Shown here piece by piece: positions 9,580 to 15,407 of a stretch of 64,000 nt of DNA. This DNA is from Parabacteroides chongii. GTDB taxonomy: Bacteria > Bacteroidota > Bacteroidia > Bacteroidales > Tannerellaceae. The notes under the pieces were generated by a model. The model searched no databases. It was not told the DNA's origin and saw only the letters and a list, made by a program, of their open reading frames with translations. Position numbers and translations under genes: made by a program. Within the stretch, counting starts at the first letter, position 1, and each line of letters starts with the position of its first letter. The stretch lies in contig NZ_CP120849.1 in the NCBI RefSeq assembly GCF_029581355.1, forward strand, positions 1,086,501-1,150,500. Direction: 5' to 3'.

Positions 9580-11385
9580 ATGGACTATTCTTTTTTTGAT
9601 TTTCTTACGCTTGTAGGAGCATTAGGTATGTTCCTATACGGAATGAAAGTGATGAGTGAAGGGTTACAGAAAGTCGCGGGGGACAAACTTCGAAGTATCC
9701 TCTCGGTAATGACGACAAACCGTTTCACCGGTGTTCTGACCGGTATTTTAATAACAGCACTCATCCAGTCTTCCAGTGCCACAACGGTGATGGTCGTGAG
9801 CTTTGTCAACGCAGGCCTTCTGACACTAACCCAATCCATCAGTGTTATCATGGGAGCCAACGTCGGTACAACGGTCACGGCATGGATCATCTCCCTTTTC
9901 GGATTCAAGGTCGATATCAGTGTTTTTTCCCTGCCGCTTATCGCTTTATGCATCCCGTTGATATTCTCCGGTAAAAGTAAGCGAAAATCGTGGGGTGAGT
10001 TTTTAATGGGTTTCGCCTTTCTGTTTATGGGGCTGTCTTACCTGAAATCATCGGTACCCGACCTGCAGAGCAATCCTGAAATTCTCTCTTTCCTTCAAGA
10101 TTATACCTCACTGGGATATCCGTCCCTTCTTATTTTCCTGCTTTTAGGCACAATTCTTACCATCATCGTCCAATCATCCAGTGCCACTGTAGCCATCACG
10201 CTGATCATGTGTACACAGGGATGGATTCCTTTCGAAATGGCTGCAGCCATGGTATTGGGCGAAAATATAGGAACAACCATTACAGCCAATATTGCTGCCA
10301 TTTCAGCGAACGTATCCGCCCGTCGTGCAGCTATTGCCCACTTAATGTTCAACGTGTTCGGCGTATGCTGGGTAATGGTATTGTTCTATCCGTTCACCAA
10401 TATGGTTTCATGGATCGTAACCAACTACGGTCCGGGTGATCCGAATGAAATGACCCAATTTCTGAGCACGCTCGATCCGAAGACGATCTCACTGATCACT
10501 TCCAGTGCACAGATCACAGACCCGCACCTGCTGGCGCTTCAAAAACAATTAATGACACTGCAGGTTTCCGTATCATACGGCCTGTCTCTGTTCCATACCA
10601 TATTCAACATAGCAAACGTATGTATCATGGTCTGGTTCGTGAAATTCTACGTATATGTTTGTTCAGCCCTTATCAAGCCAAAGAATGTAAGCGACGAAGA
10701 AGAGTTCCAGCTGAAATACATTCCGTCGGGTATGCTTTCAACTTCCGAGTTGTCATTGATGCAGGCTAAAAAGGAAATTGCCGTATTCGGAGAACGTACG
10801 CAGCGCATGTTCGGCATGGTCAAGGACCTGTTCTATGAAAAGAACGAGGATAACTTCCTGAAAGTATACAGCCGTATCGAGAAATACGAGAACATCAGCG
10901 ACCGCATGGAAATCGAGATCGCCAATTACCTGACATTCGTTGCTGAAGGCCGCCTGAGCTCGGAAGGTAAAGAAGAGATCCGCATCATGCTCCGTACCGT
11001 TACGGAAATAGAAAGTATTGCCGACTCCTGTAACAACCTGGCACGTGGTATCAGACGCCGCAACGAAGGCAAATCTGAGTTCACCGACGAACAGAACCAC
11101 AACATCGACCAGATGTTCGCCCTGTTGGAAAAGGCGTTGACCCGAATGAATGAAATCCTTCACATGCCGGAAGTCGTACACGACGATATCAACCAGTCTT
11201 ACAACATTGAAAACGAGATCAACAACTATCGTAATCAGTTGAAGATCCATAATATGGAAGATGTCAACAACAAGAAGTATCACTATCAGGACGGTGTATA
11301 CTATATGGACCTTGTCGGCGAATCGGAAAAATTGGGTGACTATGTATTAAATGTAGTACAGGCCGTTATCGAGAAGAAGATATAA
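9580..11385 (+). CDS. Na/Pi cotransporter with C-terminal PhoU-like domain (copy 2)
   Basis: A 601-residue paralogue of the preceding gene with the same order: TALIQSSSATTVMVV near residue 60, IVQSSSATVAITL near 200, then a PhoU-like domain from about 390. It is longer mainly because of a ~37-residue insertion around residues 285-325 (rich in Ser, Thr and Leu) between the second QSS repeat and the last helices. Tandem duplication followed by divergence is the simplest reading; the two may differ in affinity or regulation. A strong hairpin terminator follows. Confidence 0.9.
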   Translation: MDYSFFDFLTLVGALGMFLYGMKVMSEGLQKVAGDKLRSILSVMTTNRFTGVLTGILITALIQSSSATTVMVVSFVNAGLLTLTQSISVIMGANVGTTVTAWIISLFGFKVDISVFSLPLIALCIPLIFSGKSKRKSWGEFLMGFAFLFMGLSYLKSSVPDLQSNPEILSFLQDYTSLGYPSLLIFLLLGTILTIIVQSSSATVAITLIMCTQGWIPFEMAAAMVLGENIGTTITANIAAISANVSARRAAIAHLMFNVFGVCWVMVLFYPFTNMVSWIVTNYGPGDPNEMTQFLSTLDPKTISLITSSAQITDPHLLALQKQLMTLQVSVSYGLSLFHTIFNIANVCIMVWFVKFYVYVCSALIKPKNVSDEEEFQLKYIPSGMLSTSELSLMQAKKEIAVFGERTQRMFGMVKDLFYEKNEDNFLKVYSRIEKYENISDRMEIEIANYLTFVAEGRLSSEGKEEIRIMLRTVTEIESIADSCNNLARGIRRRNEGKSEFTDEQNHNIDQMFALLEKALTRMNEILHMPEVVHDDINQSYNIENEINNYRNQLKIHNMEDVNNKKYHYQDGVYYMDLVGESEKLGDYVLNVVQAVIEKKI

Positions 11386-11407
11386 TCGCCTGTAAAATAA
11401 TAATAAC

Positions 11408-11446
11408 TAAAAAAGCTCTTTCCGGATTCGGGAAGAGCTTTTTTAG
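11408..11446 (+). terminator. Rho-independent terminator after Na/Pi pair
   Basis: AAAAAGCTCTT and AAGAGCTTTTT pair around a GC-rich loop and end in a T run; it begins 23 bp after the stop at 11385. The A-rich left arm makes it usable from both strands, so it may also serve the DUF4248 gene. Confidence 0.85.
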
Positions 11447-11463
11447 GCTTATGGATATAACTC

Positions 11464-11673
11464 TCAGGGCTCACCAAGATATTCAAAAACGAGCGTTACT
11501 TGTTTGGGAGTTAAAATCTTCTGCCCGTTATAGTAGCCGGCATCGACAAGGGCCTGCATGAGCGGTTTGTTATACACGAACCAGCGTTTTAGCTGTACGC
11601 CTGCGCTGCGGATGCTGCTGTGCGGAAAATACATCGCACTCAGCTCTTTGATAGATAATGTTGTTGGTTTCAT
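11464..11673 (-). CDS. DUF4248 small protein
   Basis: The 69-residue cytoplasmic protein (MKPTTLSIKELSAMYFPHSS start, ending LVFEYLGEP) matches the DUF4248 family, which in Bacteroidales recurs beside HU-like proteins and cell-wall hydrolases. Its function is not known. It has a possible helix-turn-helix-like fold (ELSAMYF then SAGVQLKRWF). It is the last gene of the lysis-like cassette, but a TATCTTTG box at 11682-11689 gives it its own promoter, placing the transcript start only a few bases before the ATG. Confidence 0.8.
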   Translation of the reverse strand: MKPTTLSIKELSAMYFPHSSIRSAGVQLKRWFVYNKPLMQALVDAGYYNGQKILTPKQVTLVFEYLGEP

Positions 11674-11681
11674 CTTGACAA

Positions 11682-11689
11682 CAAAGATA
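11682..11689 (-). promoter_or_regulatory. -7 box of the DUF4248 gene
   Basis: TATCTTTG on the minus strand, ending 8 bp before the ATG at 11673. With the usual 5-7 bp distance to the start site, the mRNA leader would be 1-4 bases. Confidence 0.55.
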
Positions 11690-11715
11690 GCTAAAAGAAT
11701 TGAAAATCGGAATGT

Positions 11716-12147
11716 TTATCGTACTATCTTTAATAGGACCAATCCGGAAAGAATCAGGAGGAGCAATAAGGTTGGGAGCTGCCAGGTTGTCTCTTTCTTT
11801 TTTTCCTGCGTTTGTGCGGATAACCGTTCGAGTTGCTCTTCATATTGATAAACAAGTGTCTGCAAGCTGTCGCAGGTAGCTGTGACAAACAAGGTGTCGT
11901 GCCGAAAGTGGATTTCGGCTGTCGCCTGTCCGCTTTTTTGTATAAAAGCAGAACCGGCAGGCAGTTCTTCCAGCGTGCCGACCGGGACAGCCAGGGCTGC
12001 ACGACTTTCGGGAACTTTACCTGTCTGGATGGATAAGCGGCTGATTTGCCGCAAGCTATCAGTCTGTTGCCGGTATGAGCCGGTTTGTTTACCGACCGAA
12101 CAGCTTGTAAGAAGTAATATTACAAATGGAAATAAACTGTGTTTCAT
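11716..12147 (-). CDS. Unimolecular-spanin-like lipoprotein (N-terminal lipobox, C-terminal TM)
   Basis: The 143-residue protein starts with a lipoprotein signal whose lipobox is LTSC (Cys at ~16) and ends with a membrane helix (LPTLLLLLILSGLVLLKIV, residues ~122-140). Between them lie a short beta-like stretch and a charged, coiled-coil-prone segment (YQYEEQLERLSAQTQEKKKE). A lipidated N-terminus in the outer membrane plus a C-terminal inner-membrane helix is the topology of phage u-spanins, which fuse the two membranes in the last step of lysis. I recognise no sequence family. Its place next to an M15 peptidase and a holin-like gene supports the reading, but topology is the only direct evidence. 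Confidence 0.55.
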   Translation of the reverse strand: MKHSLFPFVILLLTSCSVGKQTGSYRQQTDSLRQISRLSIQTGKVPESRAALAVPVGTLEELPAGSAFIQKSGQATAEIHFRHDTLFVTATCDSLQTLVYQYEEQLERLSAQTQEKKKETTWQLPTLLLLLILSGLVLLKIVR

Positions 12148-12230
12148 TAGATAAAATCATATTGTCTGCGAAACTCTGTGCTCTGTCTGCGTAATCTGCG
12201 TTCCTTAATATCGACTTTTGACATATTGCC

Positions 12231-12638
12231 TCACTTGTAAAGTACCTGTTGCCGGTTGAAACCTTCGCGATAGGAAAGATGCAGGAACTTTTTCCGCCGA
12301 TAAACGATTGCCTGGTCGAAAGCCAGTCCGGAAGCTTGCAAGATTCCCAATAAAACCTCCGGTCCTTCGGTGATATAGCAATCGGCAGCTTCGCCTTTCG
12401 TATGCTGCGAATTTTTCACGCCTCCTGCAAGTAGATTGACAGCCTCGTTGCGGTAGCCGCTGGTGATGGCGATGGTTTTGCCATAACGCTCCCGGAGCGG
12501 TTGCAACAGATAGCCCGTAAGGTTTTTCAATGCCAAAAGCGCTTGCGGGTTAGGGATGTTTTCAAGCCCCTGTTCGATGGCGATCCGACTGTAAGTAAAT
12601 TCTTCTAAGGTGAAATTTCTTGATAGTTGGAGATGCAT
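12231..12638 (-). CDS. M15 family peptidase (D-Ala-D-Ala carboxypeptidase / endolysin-like)
   Basis: The 135-residue protein is a peptidase M15A/M15_3 domain with no signal peptide. Zinc ligands are visible: H in NSQHTKGEAAD (near residue 74), D seven residues later, and H in FLHLSY near residue 121; TSGYRN near residue 62 is the conserved substrate-pocket motif. The family cleaves peptide cross-links of murein. Lack of its own export signal suits a phage endolysin released by a holin. It lies between a holin-like gene and the spanin-like gene on the same strand. Confidence 0.85.
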   Translation of the reverse strand: MHLQLSRNFTLEEFTYSRIAIEQGLENIPNPQALLALKNLTGYLLQPLRERYGKTIAITSGYRNEAVNLLAGGVKNSQHTKGEAADCYITEGPEVLLGILQASGLAFDQAIVYRRKKFLHLSYREGFNRQQVLYK

Positions 12639-12664
12639 ATTTTCTAAATTGGCATATTAGCACA

Positions 12665-12877
12665 TTATTTTTTTGATTTATAGTTATAATCGACCCCGAA
12701 CAATGCCCCGGCAAAGGTGCTTGTCTCGCCGAAAGCCACCAGTACGCTGTTGTGGATTTCCCCCTGCGGTGCCGTCCAAAAGCCGAAAAATAGAAGCAGG
12801 ATGCCGGCTGCAGTCAGCAGCACGGCAATCCAAAGTTGTACGCTGTGTTTCTTCACTCTTTCATTGTCAATTGTCAA
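12665..12877 (-). CDS. Small membrane protein, holin-like
   Basis: The 70-residue protein has a short charged N-terminus, a strong membrane helix at ~15-33 (LWIAVLLTAAGILLLFFGF), a second, weaker hydrophobic or amphipathic stretch at ~43-62 (SVLVAFGETSTFAGALFGV) and a basic tail (YNYKSKK). Size, two hydrophobic segments and lysine-rich C-terminus fit small phage holins, and the next gene downstream is a murein peptidase. No named family is recognised, so holin is inference from topology and context. Confidence 0.55.
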   Translation of the reverse strand: MTIDNERVKKHSVQLWIAVLLTAAGILLLFFGFWTAPQGEIHNSVLVAFGETSTFAGALFGVDYNYKSKK

Positions 12878-12898
12878 TTATCAATTGTCAATTATTCA
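12864..12898. repeat. TGTCAAT-type direct repeats
   Basis: Four near-identical heptamers (TGTCAAT or TATCAAT) lie between the HU-like and holin-like genes and touch the ends of both frames. They are variants of the TGTCAAC elements at 29.2, 31.2 and 35.7 kb. Confidence 0.6.
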
Positions 12899-13332
12899 AT
12901 TACCGGTCTGTCGTCCTCTCCGCTTCCGCCGCCCTCTTCTTTCTTTTCGGTCGAAGTGAAGGCGACCAGCTTCTTCGTGTTGCGTAAGGATGCACCGGGC
13001 GTAAAGATCACGCGCGCCCCTTTTACATCTGCCTGGGTGAACGACTTCTTGTCGGCAGCTCCCTTGCTGGAGAGTGAGAGGCGGAAATTACCGAACTCGC
13101 CCAACTGCACGATACGCCCTGCACGAAGTTCCATGTCGAGGATAAAGTTAAGGTTGTCCAACACCGCTTTTACATCCGCACTGGAAACGGTAGATCGCGC
13201 TCCAATCATAATACACAGTGTATCCATGTCGGTGTAACCGTTGTAATCCGGTATCGCGTAAATTTTTTCCTGTGCTGCGCCGCCTTTCAGGTCGGTCACT
13301 TTTCTTGTTACTAATTTGTAGCCCTGGGCCAT
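12892..13332 (-). CDS. HU-family (viral-histone-like) DNA-binding protein
   Basis: The 146-residue protein has an N-terminal extension (YKLVTRKVTD) and an HU-like core in which LGEFGNFRLSLSS around residue 80-92 matches the HU beta-arm segment. A Gly/Glu/Asp-rich acidic tail closes it (EEGGGSGEDDRP). This HU subgroup is typical of Bacteroidales mobile regions, where several copies per genome occur beside wall hydrolases. It probably binds and bends DNA. It is the first gene of the lysis-like cassette and has a TACCTTTG box at 13389-13396. Confidence 0.85.
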   Translation of the reverse strand: MAQGYKLVTRKVTDLKGGAAQEKIYAIPDYNGYTDMDTLCIMIGARSTVSSADVKAVLDNLNFILDMELRAGRIVQLGEFGNFRLSLSSKGAADKKSFTQADVKGARVIFTPGASLRNTKKLVAFTSTEKKEEGGGSGEDDRPVIE

Positions 13333-13358
13333 TGTTTAATAAATTGTTTTTAAGGTTG

Positions 13359-13436
13359 ATAATTTGTTGTTTTGTCTGATTGACAATGCAAAGGTACGAC
13401 GGGGCGCCGGGGCGGAGTTGAGTTGTGTGCAGATGG
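13359..13436. repeat. Leader repeat A, copy 1
   Basis: This 78-bp stretch in front of the HU-like gene is repeated without gaps at 14438-14515 with about 8 mismatches. It holds the minus-strand TACCTTTG box, so the repeat duplicates a promoter and leader. Confidence 0.85.
13389..13396 (-). promoter_or_regulatory. -7 box of the HU-like gene
   Basis: TACCTTTG on the minus strand, 57 bp before the ATG at 13332; conserved in repeat copy 2. Confidence 0.65.
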
Positions 13437-13481
13437 GTGATAATATGGACAGGTATTCTTCTATATTCAAGAATTAATTCC

Positions 13482-13489
13482 TATCTTTG
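13482..13489 (+). promoter_or_regulatory. -7 box of the toxin-antitoxin pair
   Basis: TATCTTTG fits TAnnTTTG, 30 bp before the antitoxin start at 13519. Confidence 0.6.
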
Positions 13490-13499
13490 CATTACAAAG

Positions 13500-13514
13500 T
13501 ATTAATAATTAATA
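13500..13514. promoter_or_regulatory. Palindromic operator candidate
   Basis: TATTAAT-A-ATTAATA is a perfect 7-bp inverted repeat around one base, between the -7 box and the antitoxin ATG, where an autorepressing antitoxin would bind. AT-rich sequence can form this by chance. Confidence 0.4.
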
Positions 13515-13518
13515 TGCT

Positions 13519-13677
13519 ATGGCTCGACCGATTAAAGAAACTCCGGTATTAACCGGCAAAGACGCTAAACGCTTTGCAGAGAAAATGGCAAATCTTGAAC
13601 CTGAAAGTAAGGAAGAGAAAGAGGCTGCAAAGAAAGTTTACGAGAAGTTCAAAGCCATTGCTTCATTCGTTTTGTAA
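13519..13677 (+). CDS. Small antitoxin-like protein paired with GNAT toxin
   Basis: The 52-residue protein (MARPIKETPVLTGKDAKRFA start) is charged and predicted helical, with a Lys/Glu-rich second half. It ends 2 bp before the GNAT gene, in the usual antitoxin-first order. Small proteins with a similar start (PIKETP.L.GKDA) recur beside toxins in Bacteroidetes. A DNA-binding domain is not obvious, though the PVLTGKDAKRF segment is ordered enough for one. Antitoxin function is inferred from size, position and the adjoining toxin family. Confidence 0.7.
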   Translation: MARPIKETPVLTGKDAKRFAEKMANLEPESKEEKEAAKKVYEKFKAIASFVL

Positions 13678-13679
13678 CA

Positions 13680-14216
13680 ATGGCAATTGATGATTACGAC
13701 TTTCTACCATTAAAAGTAGAAACTGATATAAAACCGTTTAAGAGCAAGGACAGCGACTTAAACGGTTTTTTATTGGATGATGCCAAAAGGTATCTGACAG
13801 AACTTATGGCTGTAACTTATTTACTTGAAGACAGGGTAACAGGAGTAACTGTCGCTTATTTCAGCCTGCTAAACGACAAAATAACCTTTGATCCGGAACA
13901 GCGCTCCATTTGGAACAGACTGAGTCGTCGTATCGCCAATCCCAAACGAAGGAAACATTACCCGGCAGTGAAAGTAGGTAGATTAGCCATTTCTGAAGCG
14001 CATGCAGGACAAGGGCTCGGACGAGATATTATACGTTTAGTCAAGTTTATGTTTACTCACGGAAATAGGACCGGATGTCGTTTCATCACTGTGGATGCCT
14101 ATCAAAATGCGGTGAGCTTTTATCAAAAATGCGGATTCGATTTCATATCAGAAAAAGACGAAGGAGATGTGACCCGCTCTATGTATTATGACCTGAAAAG
14201 GTTTTTGGATGAATGA
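13680..14216 (+). CDS. GNAT acetyltransferase, TacT-like toxin
   Basis: The 178-residue protein has the TacT/AtaT layout: an early segment (SKDSDLNGFLLDDA) matching the F-x-SxxxxLDxFL pattern, then VTYLLED, then the acetyl-CoA loop VGRLAISEAHAGQGLG around residues 99-114 and the late FYQKCGF motif near 146-152. Toxins of this family acetylate the amino group of charged tRNAs and stop translation. Whether this one acts on tRNA is inference. The small gene 2 bp upstream is the expected antitoxin, and a terminator follows. The pair sits between the two copies of leader repeat A, as if inserted there. Confidence 0.82.
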   Translation: MAIDDYDFLPLKVETDIKPFKSKDSDLNGFLLDDAKRYLTELMAVTYLLEDRVTGVTVAYFSLLNDKITFDPEQRSIWNRLSRRIANPKRRKHYPAVKVGRLAISEAHAGQGLGRDIIRLVKFMFTHGNRTGCRFITVDAYQNAVSFYQKCGFDFISEKDEGDVTRSMYYDLKRFLDE

Positions 14217-14242
14217 TCCTTCTACCTCTATAATAAAAACAA

Positions 14243-14282
14243 CGAAGCCCCGGAAGAAAACTCTTTCGGGGCTTTGTTTTTG
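14243..14282 (+). terminator. Terminator after the GNAT toxin
   Basis: AAGCCCCGGAAG pairs with CTTTCGGGGCTT and is followed by GTTTTTG. It resembles the hairpin at 15191-15218, and both are followed by repeat B. Confidence 0.8.
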
Positions 14283-14294
14283 TCTGCTTTATCT

Positions 14295-14374
14295 CTTCAC
14301 AGAGATCGAACAGAAGAACTTTATTTCATTACTTTAGTATTAATACTGACTGCTTGTTCGCCCATCGCGGGGTA
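14295..14374. repeat. Repeat B, copy 1, with a vestigial minus-strand coding tail
   Basis: About 80 bp repeated at 15238-15318. On the minus strand, 14386 to 14321 reads as a 21-codon frame ending YPAMGEQAVSINTKVMK and stop; the second copy keeps the same reading as YPATGEQAISINTKVMK. Differences include synonymous third positions, as if this were once the end of a real protein. I do not recognise the family. Confidence 0.65.
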
Positions 14375-14437
14375 CTTGGCAGGCATACTTCTAGGGTCAT
14401 GTCAAACCGCTCAGCCAATTAAATTTATTGATTATAA

Positions 14438-14515
14438 ATAATTTGTTGTTTTGTCTGATTGACAATACAAAGGTACAACGGGCAGGAAAGGCGGAGTTGA
14501 GTTGTGTGCAGATGG
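14438..14515. repeat. Leader repeat A, copy 2
   Basis: A gap-free copy of 13359-13436 including the minus-strand TACCTTTG box at 14468-14475. Downstream on the minus strand it now leads only into the vestigial repeat B, not a full gene. Confidence 0.85.
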
Positions 14516-14521
14516 ATCGCA

Positions 14522-15093
14522 TTAAATGATCTTTTGCATAATATCCTTTATCTCCAGGTTTAATTTAGAAAAGGCGAACCACTTTTTACCGAGGTCTTTC
14601 AGCGAAGCACCGATATGATAAATATCTTTGTCATCAATCAACAGGAATCGATCGTGCGATTGTTTAAACTGATTGATCGTGATCGGCTCATATTGGGCAT
14701 TATGGTGCTGCAGGTCTAAAAGCAGCTGCTTTGATATTTGCGCAGTATAGATTGTTGCGGTCACATGAGAATTTCCCAAACACGGAATCGAGTTGCATTC
14801 TTGGAGTTGACACGGTAGCCTACAGACAATATGGCATCCAGATTATAAAATCCGGTTTGGTATTTTTGTTTACCATCATTACCCATATATTCCAAAATGG
14901 AATATGTGCTTTCTTCATTCAGTTCACCTGAATCATATATATTCTTTAAGTGCTTGGATATAGCAGGTTGCTTCACACCGAACAGCTCGGCTATTTGTAC
15001 TTGGGTTAACCAAACAGTTTCGTTTTCTACTCTGACTTCCATCTTTAAAGTAGCTTCCGGATAGTAAAAAATGATCTCTCCTTTATTTTTCAT
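14522..15093 (-). pseudogene. Broken RhuM-family gene joined to a C-terminal PLD-like tail
   Basis: Two frames overlap by 19 bp. The first (15093-14761, 110 aa) is the N-terminal part of a RhuM-type virulence/DNA-binding protein: WLTQVQIAELFGVKQPAISK is its HTH-like start and FYNLDAILSVGYRVNS its conserved core. It stops at RVWEILM. The second (14779-14522, 85 aa) reads on in another frame as TIYTAQISKQLLLDLQHHNA then SHDRFLLIDDKDIYHIGASL, the tail of a PLD-like domain usually found after ORF6N domains. The tail does not belong to RhuM, so this is a fusion by deletion or recombination plus a frameshift. It looks non-functional, although the RhuM part keeps a promoter. Confidence 0.7.
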
Positions 15094-15115
15094 AGCTATA
15101 CGATTTTGTTTGTGG

Positions 15116-15123
15116 CAAAGTTA
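15116..15123 (-). promoter_or_regulatory. -7 box of the RhuM fragment
   Basis: TAACTTTG on the minus strand, 23 bp before the ATG at 15093. Confidence 0.5.
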
Positions 15124-15190
15124 AGATTATTATTTATCTGATAGTTGTTTTCAGGAAAAATATATGTCATTTCTGTGTATTAAATAACGA

Positions 15191-15227
15191 AAGCCCGACG
15201 GAATAATCCGCCGGGCTTGTTTTTGCC
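15191..15227 (+). terminator. Hairpin terminator before repeat B copy 2
   Basis: AAGCCCGACGGA and TCCGCCGGGCTT pair around a 4-base loop, followed by GTTTTTG. The T tract is better on the plus strand. The likely users are the relic minus-strand gene and the DUF6383 gene. Confidence 0.7.
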
Positions 15228-15237
15228 TGTCGTCACC

Positions 15238-15318
15238 CTTCACAGGGGTCAGAACAGAAGAACTTTATTTCATTACTTTAGTATTAATACTGATCGCTTG
15301 TTCGCCTGTCGCAGGGTA
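15238..15318. repeat. Repeat B, copy 2
   Basis: Second copy of the 14295-14374 segment with one indel and a handful of substitutions. It encodes YPATGEQAISINTKVMK and stop on the minus strand but has no start codon in frame. It is followed at 15328 by a palindrome. Confidence 0.65.
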
Positions 15319-15327
15319 ATTATCATG

Positions 15328-15349
15328 GGGGCGGTTCGAGAACCGCCCC
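15328..15349. repeat. REP-like palindrome
   Basis: GGGGCGGTTC-GA-GAACCGCCCC is a perfect 10-bp inverted repeat, GC-rich in an AT-rich gap. A half copy (AACCGCCCCTAC) is seen at 35749. It may be a REP-type element or the first terminator reached from the DUF6383 gene. Confidence 0.6.
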
Positions 15350-15407
15350 TACGATACGCGGTCATTAACAATTAATTTATTGATTATAAATGTTTTCTAT
15401 TGTGTCG

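Noticed and set aside
13519..14216. Insertion sequence
   Set aside because: No transposase and no terminal inverted repeats; the genes fit a toxin-antitoxin pair.
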